DNA from: an uncultured Methylocystaceae bacterium
GTDB lineage: Bacteria; Pseudomonadota; Alphaproteobacteria; Rhizobiales; Beijerinckiaceae
Assembly (NCBI GenBank): GCA_937870755.1
Contig: CALMZV010000146.1
Coordinates: 83,139 to 147,138, forward strand
DNA: 64,000 nt
Reading direction: 5' to 3'
Shown here: positions 1 to 12,200 of the stretch, piece by piece
How positions within the stretch are numbered: position 1 is the stretch's first letter
Layout of the letters: each line of letters begins with the position of its first letter
The notes under the pieces: generated by a model
The model's input: the letters and a program-made list of their open reading frames with translations, nothing else
Told to the model about the DNA's origin: nothing
Database searches by the model: none
Position numbers and translations under genes: made by a program

Positions 1-539
1 CCGAAGGTCAACGGCAGGCCATTCATCGCCAGATCGCCGACGCAGGCCTCGCCGGAATCCAGAACCACGCTGATCGATCCCGGCGAATGGCCGGGCGTAT
101 AAACGACGCGCGCATTCACGCCATAGGGCGCGAGATCCATCCCATCGTCGCCGATTTCGATGTCTACCGCCACGGGCTCAACCTTTATGAATGGCAGGAA
201 CGCACGCAGGACGGCGCCAAAAACAATGCCCCAGAGCGTCGAGGCCGGAGGCATGCTCTTGCGTCCATTCACGACGATGTCGCGTTCGCGACCATGAACC
301 GCAAGACGCGCCCCCGTCGCCTTCGTCAAGGCGCGCGCGCAGCCGATATGGTCCCAATGCGCATGCGTGAGGACAATCAGCGATATTCTCTCTGGCGGCA
401 CGCCGAGCGTGGCCATCTGGTCGAAAAATCTGTGTTCCTGTCCCGGCGCGCCGCCATCGACCAGCACACAACCGTCGCCTTGCAACAGATAGCAATTGTC
501 GATGCCGAGCGGCAGGATATGGACGCGGGTCGCGCTCAT
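1..539 (-). CDS. MBL-fold metallo-hydrolase, 3' end outside window
   Basis: The product is a metallo-beta-lactamase-fold hydrolase. The zinc-binding signature THAHWDHIG is visible about 60 residues in, and a second metal-ligand region (TPGHSPGS, then GD) lies further on. The N-terminus (MSATRVHILPLGIDNCYLL) is typical of glyoxalase II-like MBL proteins. The gene reads off the left edge, so the C-terminus is missing. Its ATG lies inside the stop codon of the upstream SDR gene (ATGA overlap), so the two are almost certainly co-transcribed. The substrate cannot be told from sequence; glyoxalase II, lactonase or quorum-quenching activities all share these motifs. Confidence 0.85.
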   Translation of the reverse strand, partial: MSATRVHILPLGIDNCYLLQGDGCVLVDGGAPGQEHRFFDQMATLGVPPERISLIVLTHAHWDHIGCARALTKATGARLAVHGRERDIVVNGRKSMPPASTLWGIVFGAVLRAFLPFIKVEPVAVDIEIGDDGMDLAPYGVNARVVYTPGHSPGSISVVLDSGEACVGDLAMNGLPLTF

Positions 540-1267
540 CGGTCGCCGAGCCCGGGAAAGAGCCGGAGAAACCACGCGAGCAGTCGGGCGCCGCCGACAA
601 ACGCCACGTCCTTGTCGCGTTCGACGGCCCGAACGATGCTTGCCGCCGCACGATCGGCCGAGATCTTCCATTTTCCGCGTCCGGCTGTCATGGCCGTGTC
701 GACAATCGGCAATACGATGTCGACGACGCGGACGGCCGAACCGGCCCCTTGCAACTGATGGCGCAACGCTGTCGAGAAGGTGCGCAGGCCGGATTTCGTC
801 GCGCAATAGACCGGCGCCGACGGTTTGGGGGAGATGGCCAGCGCGGATGCGACATTCACGATCGCCGCTTCATCCTGCGCGTGCAATAAGGGCATGGCGA
901 GCGCCGACAGGCGCAGTGGACCGACGAGATTGATCGCGATTTCGGACTCGATCGCGCGCGCCGTCGCAGCCGCATCTTCGGCGAGAAAGTTCGACGCGTA
1001 TTGCACGCCGGCATTGTTGACCAGCAGATTCAGCCCGCCGAACCGTTTTCGGACATGGGCGATGAGTCGGCCGGCGTCATCGGCGTCGCCGACATCGCAG
1101 GCGAAGGCTTCGACGTTTTCGAGCGCCGCGCGAGCATTTTCCAGCAGCGCGGGATCGCGTCCGCAGATCATGACACGACAGCCGCGGCTTGCGAGCAAGC
1201 GCGCGACAGAAAAGCCGATCCCGCGCGACCCTCCGGTCACCAATGCCGTGCGCCTGTCCAGCCTCAT
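536..1267 (-). CDS. SDR family NAD(P)-dependent oxidoreductase
   Basis: This is a classical short-chain dehydrogenase/reductase of 243 aa, the usual length. The Rossmann cofactor motif TGGSRGIG sits at residues 11-18, NNAG is near residue 87, and the catalytic YxxxK (YCATK) is preceded by the expected serine. The arginine after the glycine-rich loop suggests NADP(H). The overall pattern resembles DltE/YdfG-like SDRs, but the substrate is unknown. It is the first gene of a two-gene operon with the overlapping MBL hydrolase. The ATG at 1267 gives the full first beta strand and is the natural start. Confidence 0.88.
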   Translation of the reverse strand: MRLDRRTALVTGGSRGIGFSVARLLASRGCRVMICGRDPALLENARAALENVEAFACDVGDADDAGRLIAHVRKRFGGLNLLVNNAGVQYASNFLAEDAAATARAIESEIAINLVGPLRLSALAMPLLHAQDEAAIVNVASALAISPKPSAPVYCATKSGLRTFSTALRHQLQGAGSAVRVVDIVLPIVDTAMTAGRGKWKISADRAAASIVRAVERDKDVAFVGGARLLAWFLRLFPGLGDR

Positions 1268-1480
1268 CGCTACCTGCAGAGCGCCGCCCCAACCGAAACG
1301 GCTTGGAGCTTCGGGCAGTCAAACGCCGGGATCGACAGACGTCCAGCCGGCGGAGCTGCGGCATAGTGACTGACTGGTCGAGGCGCCGGAAATCGCGCTC
1401 CCGATTTGCGCGCGATCGAAACGTGTGTCTTATGGCGGGCGATTCCGCGCCCGTCGAGGCGCACGTCGGAAAGGTTCGCC

Positions 1481-1825
1481 ATGGCGCTGCGCATCGCACT
1501 CGCCTGCCTCGCCCTGCTCGCCGCCGCGCCGGCCGAGGCGCGGCCCCTTTTCAGAGGATGGTGGGTGGTTCTGGCGAGCTATCCGCTCGAGCCCTGGGAG
1601 CGGCAGGCGCAGGACGCGGCGCGCGTCGCCACGAAGGCGCGCGCCTGCGGGGCGACGACGTTCAACGACTTCTCAGCCAAGTTCAAAGGTTTCGAACCGG
1701 GCGTGAACGTCTTCGTCGTCTCGGGCGCGTTCGCCACGCGCAGGCAGGCCGAGCGCAAGCTGGCGACAATGCGCCCGTGCTTTCCGGAAGCCTATGTGAA
1801 GAAGGGCTGGCATCTGGGCGAGTGA
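1481..1825 (+). CDS. Small secreted SPOR-like protein
   Basis: I choose the ATG at 1481: it is preceded by a GGAAAGG ribosome-binding site, and the protein then begins with a clean signal peptide (MALRIALACLALLAAAPAEA, cleaved near residue 20). The mature part of about 94 aa begins with GWWVVLASYP. A later block (VFVVSGAFATRRQAERKLATM) has the alternating strand-helix pattern of a SPOR peptidoglycan-binding repeat. Two cysteines (in RACGA and RPCFPE) may form a disulfide in the periplasm. No neighbouring gene hints at its role. The SPOR assignment is by pattern only. Confidence 0.7.
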   Translation: MALRIALACLALLAAAPAEARPLFRGWWVVLASYPLEPWERQAQDAARVATKARACGATTFNDFSAKFKGFEPGVNVFVVSGAFATRRQAERKLATMRPCFPEAYVKKGWHLGE

Positions 1826-1835
1826 GGCGGCGCCG

Positions 1836-2189
1836 CTATGCCACGACCTTCGCGTAGTCCTCCGGCTTGAAACCGACCAGAATAGTGTCGCCCGCCTCCA
1901 GCACCGGCCGCCGTATCATGGAGGGATGCGCCAGCATGAGCGCGAGCGCCTTCGCCTCGGTGAGGTTTTCCTTGTCGGCGTCCGGCAGTTTCCTGAACGT
2001 CGTTCCGGCGCGGTTGAGCAGCGCCTCCCACCCGACCCGCTTCGCCCAGTCTTTCAGCTTCGCTTCGGGCGCGCCCTGCGTCTTGTAGTCGTGAAAGGCG
2101 TAGTCCGCGCCGTTCGCGTCGAGGAAGGCGCGCGCTTTCTTCATCGTGTCGCAGTTCTTGATGCCGTAGAGCGTGAGGTTTTGCGGCAT
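1836..2189 (-). CDS. ArsC/Spx-family thioredoxin-fold protein (YffB-like)
   Basis: This 117-aa protein belongs to the ArsC/Spx/YffB family. It starts with LTLYGIKNCDTMKKA, where a CxxxK motif replaces the CxxC of thioredoxins, and ends with the family signature block MIRRPVLE...ILVGFKPEDY. I choose the ATG at 2189 because the conserved beta strand begins right there; longer in-frame starts add a low-complexity tail. YffB-like proteins are glutathione-dependent reductases of unclear substrate. True arsenate reductases of this fold carry extra catalytic arginines and sit near ars genes, neither of which is seen here. It converges with the SPOR-like gene. Confidence 0.85.
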   Translation of the reverse strand: MPQNLTLYGIKNCDTMKKARAFLDANGADYAFHDYKTQGAPEAKLKDWAKRVGWEALLNRAGTTFRKLPDADKENLTEAKALALMLAHPSMIRRPVLEAGDTILVGFKPEDYAKVVA

Positions 2190-2324
2190 GGCTGTTCCTG
2201 TTTGCGGCGTCGCGCCGCCTTGCGCGTCAGCATGGGCGGCGCCGTTCACAGAGCGCGCGCCCCATTGCGACCACCATTTTCGGTTCGCTTAACCCATCCC
2301 AACCCTTTCGGAAAGGAGGCGGTC

Positions 2325-2768
2325 GTGCCCAACTCCGTTCGTCTGCACCGCGTTCTGGCGACCAGCCCCGAGAAAGTCTATCGCGCGTTTCTAGAGGCCG
2401 ACGCGCTCGCGAAATGGCTGCCGCCCAATGGTTTCTCGTGCACCGTGCACAAGCTCGAGCCCAAGGTCGGCGGCGCGCACCGCGCATCGTTCCGCAACTT
2501 CACCACCGGCAAGAGCCATGCGTTCGGCGGCGAATACCTCGAGCTCACGCCCAACGCGCGTTTGCGCTATACGGATCGTTTCGACGATCCGAACCTGCCT
2601 GGCGAAATGCAGGTGACGGTTCAGATCAGGAAAGTGTCGGTCGGCGCCGAAATTGAGATCGTGCAGGAAGGCATCCCGGACGCCATTCCCGCGGAAGCCT
2701 GCTATCTCGGGTGGCAGGAGTCGCTGCGCAATCTGGCGAAGCTGGCGGAGCCGGATATACCGGATTGA
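2325..2768 (+). CDS. SRPBCC/AHSA1-domain protein
   Basis: This 147-aa protein has the START/Bet v1-like SRPBCC fold of the Aha1 C-terminal type. The family opening (VRLHRVLATSPEKVYRAFLEADALAKW) and closing helix (GWQESLRNLAKL) are both clear. The start is the GTG at 2325, decided by a perfect AAAGGAGG Shine-Dalgarno at 2312-2319; no ATG fits. These proteins bind hydrophobic ligands or act as small chaperone-like factors; the ligand is unknown. It is the last chromosomal gene before the REP-like element and the putative ICE attachment site, and probably lay convergent with guaA before insertion. Confidence 0.85.
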   Translation: MPNSVRLHRVLATSPEKVYRAFLEADALAKWLPPNGFSCTVHKLEPKVGGAHRASFRNFTTGKSHAFGGEYLELTPNARLRYTDRFDDPNLPGEMQVTVQIRKVSVGAEIEIVQEGIPDAIPAEACYLGWQESLRNLAKLAEPDIPD

Positions 2769-2812
2769 GGACAGGCCCATCCGCGCGCCAGACGGTTGGC
2801 CATCGACGGCCG

Positions 2813-2897
2813 CGTCGTTGCGAGGCGCGAAGCGACGAAGCTATCCGGCGCCGCCGGAGAATGCAGGATTGCTTCGCTGCACGCGCGATGACGACGG
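2813..2897. repeat. REP-like palindromic intergenic element
   Basis: Two imperfect inverted arms of about 31 nt (2813-2846 and 2867-2897) can fold into one long hairpin. The left arm begins CGTCGTTGCGAGG and continues AAGCGACGAAGCTATCC; the right arm reads GGATTGCTTCGCTGC and ends GATGACGACG. This is the form of the dispersed palindromes common between convergent genes of Hyphomicrobiales genomes. It lies directly downstream of the SRPBCC gene and just outside the guaA-derived att site, so it probably belongs to the original chromosome. Confidence 0.65.
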
Positions 2898-2905
2898 GGA
2901 CCCCC

Positions 2906-2926
2906 TCATTCCCACTCGATTGTCTG
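2906..2926 (-). other. Putative ICE attachment site (guaA 3'-end remnant)
   Basis: On the minus strand these bases read ACA ATC GAG TGG GAA TGA (Thr-Ile-Glu-Trp-Glu-stop), the invariant C-terminus of GMP synthase GuaA. The codons upstream (WGIQ) are not GuaA-like, so only the end of the gene is present. The 3' end of guaA is a known integration site of tyrosine-recombinase ICEs, which leave a short duplicated core at the far end. The match lies exactly where chromosomal genes stop and defence cargo begins. The core length is not determinable without the other junction. Confidence 0.5.
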
Positions 2927-2998
2927 AATTCCCCATAAGTCTTTGAAAACTCGATGGTAAGCGCCCATTCTGACGGCCATTCTCCGACTGTGAGGCCG

Positions 2999-3151
2999 TC
3001 AAAATGCTACGATCTTGATTTCATTCAGAAAACTGCCAGAAAAAATATTCTCGCGGTTCCAGCATCTATCGACTTCGATTGCCTCTCCGGGCACCTCTTC
3101 GGGCCAAAAGCGGCGTCGGCGCAGGACCCCTGAAAGTACCGTCAGCGGCAT
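2999..3151 (-). CDS. Small ORF at end of defence operon, function unknown
   Basis: This is a 50-aa reading frame starting at an ATG with a strong AGGAGGAA Shine-Dalgarno 8 nt upstream. It begins MPLTVLSGVLRRRRFWPEE and ends EIKIVAF. It lies 28 nt downstream of the DUF499 gene on the same strand, so it may be the last gene of the defence operon. After its stop the same frame stays open down to the guaA-like att site. It could be a genuine small protein or the 5' remnant of a longer gene degraded at the ICE boundary. I do not recognise a family. Confidence 0.45.
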   Translation of the reverse strand: MPLTVLSGVLRRRRFWPEEVPGEAIEVDRCWNRENIFSGSFLNEIKIVAF

Positions 3152-3179
3152 AGCAAAGTTCCTCCTCGTGCGCGAGAAT

Positions 3180-6476
<3,297 letters not shown>

Positions 6477-6490
6477 TGTCCCGTTCCCCC

Positions 6491-9223
6491 TCAGATATCC
6501 AGGCGGATCTGACGATCCCCGCTCGTGTCGTGGATGGCCGCGGCCTGCCGTGTCAGCTCCGTCCAGTCGGCGATGAGGGCGTTGTAGGCCGTGGCCTCCT
6601 TCGCATCCTTCCGCTTGTTGGCGCTGATGTCGTAGAGGCAGTAGGCAAGGTCCTTCACGGCCTCGGCCTTATCGCTCCCGAGCTTCTTCAGGAGGAGCCC
6701 TGTGGCATGCGAAAGGCCGTCCTGCTCGTACTGGCGCAGTAGATAGTGGCAGCATTCCCAGATCGTGACGTGGCGGTCGCTCGCTGGATCCCAGTCGGCC
6801 TCAAGCTCTTCTCGCTTGTAGATCCGTACCCTTCCAGCGGATGACTCAGCGATTCCGGCGTGCTTCACGTCATCGACCGAGATGCCGCGCGCCCGCGCCA
6901 GGTTATCAGCGTCGCCAAACGCGCCTTTCTCATACCCGTGCTGGGTGAACCAGCTTACAGCGAAGCGGGTCTCTGGATCGAAGTCACCTTCTTGAGACGA
7001 CAGATACTGATCCAGCTCTTCGTTAATGATCTGCAATGCGGTCTTGACGGACATCGGCTTGTCGTCGCGCTCGATCACCGCGCGATATCGACTGAAGATC
7101 GCGATACCGGGTCCGATTGACGCCTGCGGGATATCCACCGGCGCGATGTTTGCGCGGTGCATCTCCTTCAAGGCGTCGGGCAGCTCCTTGCGAAGCGCTC
7201 GGATGAACTCAATGCGCGAGATCGTTTCCGCATCCGTCGCGCGAGGCCGGCACGCCATCACAACGGACGTGGCGAGCGCGTTCTTGTTCTTCTTGAGATT
7301 GCCGACCAGCTCCGTCCGAACGGGCCACGTCGCGCCGATCGAATAACCGGCGTCGACAATAGCCTGAAGAAAGGTCGCCCAGCCCTTCACTGAGAATCCG
7401 CTTTCGTCGACCTCGCCCTGCCGGAAGGCATAGTAGATCGCAGCGGGAACATCGGCGCGGCCCTGCGTAGCCATGTGGCGCATGACGGTAGTCATGCCCT
7501 CAAGAAAGAAGCTATCCGCCTCGTCCTTGCCACCGTGGCGCTTGTAGTCGGCAACCAGTTCCTCTTGCTTGGGAACCAGCATAGTCGAAAACAGATCAGG
7601 ATAAACGCCCGCCAACCCTTTCCTCAGCCACACATAGAAAAAGTCCGACAAATCAGCGTAGGGCACGTTGTCGTAGTACGGCGGATCAGTCGAGATAACG
7701 AATCCCGAGAAATCAACATTTTGTGCGTTAATCTGACGAAGTTTACCTGCTTGTCCGGAACAAGGCAGAGCAGCCACGGCTTTAGCTAGATACTCGACCT
7801 GTCCCATAAAATTCCCAGATGAGGTCGAGAAGGGATTTCCTTCAGCTGTATCCCAGCGCATCGGCAGGGCCTGCATAGCAAAAACCTGCTCCACGTTTTC
7901 TCGGGAGGTATGCCAGAAGGTACTCGTGGACTGTCTGTTTGCGAGACGGCTGACGCAAAGCACCAAGTATGAAGATAGTATATCCCGATAGTGCTGATCT
8001 GATATTTCAGCAACGACTTTAGGGATAAGGTCCATAAAGGTGTTCAGGGCAATAGTCTGGCGATCCATGAACAGATCGGAGATGTTAGTTGGCCCGTAGT
8101 TCGTGACGCTCATGTACTGCGGATGCTGTGAGAGTGGAAACTCGGGCCGCCAATCTGGCTTTTCGCTAAAGGCAAGAGCCTCATGCTCCTTGGAGGGGGC
8201 AACATACCCACGTCCACCCCTTCCCTCGACCACGATTGACAGCAGGCGCCAGCCCATCCGGCCAGCCATGCCTTCGGCTTTGACATAGTCAGCCGTGATC
8301 GCATCGCCGGTTAATAGGCACCGGAAGTTAGCCCCCCTACCTGCCTTCGTCCCGGCGGACACAGCATCTTCGTCAGCAGGTGTTCCAGTCTGCACCTCAA
8401 AGGAAATGTCGGTGCCGTTGACAACCGGCTCCACCCACACCGACTTCTTCGGCTTGTTGCAAAGCCAGTAGTTGGAAATGAGAGGAACATGGGCACCTCG
8501 TAGCGCCGGATTTGGGCTAGCAACTGTACGAGCCCACAGCCAAGCGAGGACTGTTGCATTTCCACCCCCAGCCTTCTTCGGAAGACTGACCTGAGGATAC
8601 AGATGACCAATCTTCTTCCAAGCCCGGTTGCTTAGATCCCTTGCATACCAGAGGATATCTTCCGCAAGCCCTTCCGCCCCGCGATAGTGAAGCCGTTCCG
8701 GCTTACCCGGATGAGTTGGCTTTTTGTCGTGAAAGTACGCGGGCAGTTCAATCATGGCCTTGCCAATGACGACTGCAACGGGGTTCAGGTCAGATCCATT
8801 GGCGGAAAGGCCGAGCCGAAGCGCCTCGAGCGGGATCGAACCACCGCCCGAAAACGGGTCATAGACCGGCGGCAGACCGTCTGGAAAATTCTTCCGAATT
8901 TCTGCCCGTGCTCGTTCCAATACTTCCTGGTTTGTCGAGCTCTCCCATTCAACCAAGTCCTCAATGATCTTGAAGAGTCGCTGGCGTTCGGCCTCAACCG
9001 CCTCATCGGTTGGAAACTGATCTGGGTGGCTCGATGGGTCATCAACAAGCTGAGCAAAGAGAACTGCGCGACATGCAGCCAGCGGCCGCCGCGCCCACCA
9101 CAAATGAAGTGTGGAAGGGTGCCCGTGCCGGATCGACTTCTCTCTTGCCGAGGCTTTGTTGATCGCTTCGAGAGGAATGGCGACCTCGATGAGTTTCTTT
9201 CGGTACTTATTGGTCGAGGTCAT
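6491..9223 (-). CDS. DUF1156 DNA methyltransferase, anti-phage associated
   Basis: This is a 910-aa DNA methyltransferase of the DUF1156 family. Near the N-terminus is the family block HLWWARRPL (residues 40-48). The SAM-binding motif DPFSGGG lies at 122-128 and the catalytic DPPYYDNVPY near residue 520, followed by SDFFYVWLRK. The motif order (SAM-binding first, catalytic later) is alpha-like with a long insert that probably holds target recognition. The start at 9223 gives the conserved opening MTSTNKYRKKLIEVAIPLE and overlaps the end of the upstream ATPase gene by 17 nt. It presumably modifies host DNA so that the partner helicase/ATPases spare self. Base and target specificity are unknown. 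Confidence 0.87.
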   Translation of the reverse strand: MTSTNKYRKKLIEVAIPLEAINKASAREKSIRHGHPSTLHLWWARRPLAACRAVLFAQLVDDPSSHPDQFPTDEAVEAERQRLFKIIEDLVEWESSTNQEVLERARAEIRKNFPDGLPPVYDPFSGGGSIPLEALRLGLSANGSDLNPVAVVIGKAMIELPAYFHDKKPTHPGKPERLHYRGAEGLAEDILWYARDLSNRAWKKIGHLYPQVSLPKKAGGGNATVLAWLWARTVASPNPALRGAHVPLISNYWLCNKPKKSVWVEPVVNGTDISFEVQTGTPADEDAVSAGTKAGRGANFRCLLTGDAITADYVKAEGMAGRMGWRLLSIVVEGRGGRGYVAPSKEHEALAFSEKPDWRPEFPLSQHPQYMSVTNYGPTNISDLFMDRQTIALNTFMDLIPKVVAEISDQHYRDILSSYLVLCVSRLANRQSTSTFWHTSRENVEQVFAMQALPMRWDTAEGNPFSTSSGNFMGQVEYLAKAVAALPCSGQAGKLRQINAQNVDFSGFVISTDPPYYDNVPYADLSDFFYVWLRKGLAGVYPDLFSTMLVPKQEELVADYKRHGGKDEADSFFLEGMTTVMRHMATQGRADVPAAIYYAFRQGEVDESGFSVKGWATFLQAIVDAGYSIGATWPVRTELVGNLKKNKNALATSVVMACRPRATDAETISRIEFIRALRKELPDALKEMHRANIAPVDIPQASIGPGIAIFSRYRAVIERDDKPMSVKTALQIINEELDQYLSSQEGDFDPETRFAVSWFTQHGYEKGAFGDADNLARARGISVDDVKHAGIAESSAGRVRIYKREELEADWDPASDRHVTIWECCHYLLRQYEQDGLSHATGLLLKKLGSDKAEAVKDLAYCLYDISANKRKDAKEATAYNALIADWTELTRQAAAIHDTSGDRQIRLDI

Positions 9224-12200
9224 AGACGAGCCTGTATGTTGCGGGGTGAATGGTGATCTCGCCGCCATCGCGCAGCGCGCGCAGGCGAGCGCCCGTCATT
9301 TCGACGGGTTCACCCTCCGGGTTGACGAGAATGAATGAGTAGGCGTAGGGCTTCTGGTCGAGCAGGCCCCAGACGTCAGCCTCGATCTGAAGCGGTTCCC
9401 GCTCCAGGCAGTGCTCTTTCGGATAGTAATGCCGCTGCACCTCGCCGCCCGCCGAGCGCCGCTCCCATGGGAAGCGCGCGCCGTTGGCGCGGCCGATCCA
9501 GCTTCCATCCGCATGGTAGAAGCGATCCTCGCCATCGGGCATGTAGCCGAGCGCCGATGCGAAGCGGGCGATGACGCTGGGCCGCGCTGGCTTCTGCGGC
9601 GGGCGCGGACGGCTGACAATCTCCGGCTCCAACAATCCGCCGTCGGCCTCCTGGGGCGGTGCCTCTGGTTCTGGCGGGTTCGTGGGATCCTCGTCCTCGG
9701 ACAAGTCCTCGTCGATCACCGACCCGGCCTCGCCTTCGTCCGACGCCGCCTGCTGAACGTGCTCGGCCGACTCATCGACCGCGTTGCCTCCGACAGGGGC
9801 AGCCGCAGGCGGAACCTCCACCACAGGCGCGACCGTCGTCTGCTCTGGGCCGAGCGTGAAGTTCTCTTCGAGATAGTCCTTGATGTCAGCAGGCGACCGC
9901 TCGAACGCATAGGCCAGCGCGGCACGAATATCGGCGCTTAGGCCCTTGCCGATCTCTTCCGGCACGCGCTTGGCAAGCTTCGCCTTCGACAGCGGGCTGA
10001 CGAACAGCTTGCCGTCTAGCCACAGAATATCCGTGAGCCGCGCCGTCCCGGCAGGCACACCGTCGAGATAAGGGATCACTTCCAGCTTCGGGGCGGCGAC
10101 CCAGCTTGTCGCCGCGATCGCCGCTGCCACCGTGCGCACGCGCTCAGTCTCGCCAGGGTCGGCCAGTTCGATCCGCGCAAGCTGCGTGCCGAAAGCCGTG
10201 AGCCAGGCACGCCGGTCTTCCAGACCCGGGAACAGGGGCGGCTGGTTGAAGCGCTCCTCGACTAGATCGGACAATGCATGAAGCGACGCGAATGGCGAAT
10301 TGCGCACCGTTTCAGCCGAGAGCTGCCGGAAATCGGCTGTCTTGCGCTTCACCCAGTCGTGGAGATGCCCGTAGGTGAACAGGCTCTGCATGCTGAGCCC
10401 ATAGGCGAGCGCGTCGGTTTCGACCCATTCGCCGGACAGGTTCACCCAATGCCCGCACTGTTCCCAGATGCGGGTCGGGTATCGGGACATGAGTGTCCGC
10501 ACACGGCGCGCGTCATCAGGCGAGAGCGCCTTGCCCGAGGCAAGCGTACCCAGCCATTGCAGCGCGAGATCAGCAGAGGGCCGTTCGGCGACGCCTACGC
10601 GCCGCCACAGGCTGAGATCGAGCACCGAGGCCCGGATCACCGCGGCGCCCGGGACATCCTCCTCGTCACCGGCCAGGAACACCGCGCCCGATGTCACCCA
10701 GGTCCCGTCCTGTGCGAGGATCAGCTTCTCTGCCTTGAACGCGTCCTTGATGCTCTGGGCGTCAGGCGTGGAAGCGGCATCGAGCATCTGGTCGAGGCGG
10801 CGATACCATTTCTCGACCTCATGGGCCGGCGCCTTATCCGACTTCGCCAGTGCGCGTAGCCGGTCGAGCAATCGACCTGGCCCGCTCGGCGAGCTGCGGA
10901 CGCCGAGCAGATCGAGCAGCGGACGAGTCGTCTCCCGGTCGAGGAGACCATGCACGAATGGCTCGACATCCATGAGCGATTCCGTCTCCGGCGTCCTCCG
11001 GAGCAGATCGGCAGGGACATGGATCATGTCGCGCGTATCGGGAAGGCAGGGCTTCGACCTGAGCTTCAGCAACCAGTCCGCCAGCAAGGGCTCTGACGTC
11101 AGTGAACGGGTCGATCCCGTGGTCGCGACCTGGGACAGGCGCGCACTTGAGGCGCGGGACCAGTAGGTGTCCCGCTGCTCCAAAACCCGCCCGGCGACCT
11201 TGGCCCAAATCCGCGGGTCGGACTTCGATAGCGCCTCCCAGTGCCGCCAGTACTCCGCTGGGAAATCCCAATCCTCAACGACGAACTGGCTCGTCACATA
11301 GGGGTAGTAGAGCGCGCCGCGAAGGCCGCGCTTTTTGGCCTCGGCGTCGACCTGCTGGCGCCCATAAACGTTTGTCCGCTTCGCGGTCAGCGGCGCGAAG
11401 GTCTGTAGTCCCGAACGGCCGGACGACACCCACCGCAGCCAATCCTCGCGCGAACAAGAGGTGAAGCTGGCCACATATTCGGGGTGCAGGAGCTGCGTCT
11501 GCTGGGCGGTCTCCGGCAACAGGGCTTCAAGCGCGCCGTCTTCGTCATACAGAATCGCCTTGGCGATCGGTCGAAGCTTCAGATCGGCGCATGCATAGCG
11601 GAATGAATCGCCCGCCGTCGCACCGAGCTTTGCGGCGATCTGGGCAAGCTGGACGCACTCGGCCAGCTTGATGCCGCTTGATCCAAAGAAATCAGCAGCA
11701 ACTCGTTCGATCACCGCATTGACGTCGCTCGTGTCGTCGAGGCCGATTTTCTTGAGCACCGCAAAGGCGGCTTGGGTCGGGTCAGCTCGGCCATCGCCGT
11801 CGCCCTTGTCCCGGCGTTGCTCCGCCAGAAAGCGGGTCCAGTTCTGATTGAGGACAATCAGATGCCCCGCGAGAAACTCCCAGTCATCATCGGACTGGAG
11901 CAGCTTCTTCTCCCCGAGCCGCACCACCTCAGACGCCGAATAGAGCACTTCCTTGCCCTGGACGGGAACGATGCGGAGTCGCTCAGGTTGATGGCTCTGC
12001 CATCCCGTCATCTCGGGCGCGATGTAAGTCCAAAGGTTCAGCAGATGCCGCCATGTGGACGGCCGAGGCAGGTGGCTTGTGCGGAGGCGCGCGAGAAGAT
12101 CGCTCTTCGAAAACTCCTCGACCAGGTTCCAGTGAGCCAGCTTGGTCCGGTCGGCAGCCGAGACATGCCGACACAAGGCCGGGCGCGACTTCTCATCCAA

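Noticed and set aside
1836..2189. An arsenate reductase of an ars operon
   Set aside because: There are no other ars genes and the CxxxK/YffB-like pattern fits the Spx/YffB branch better.
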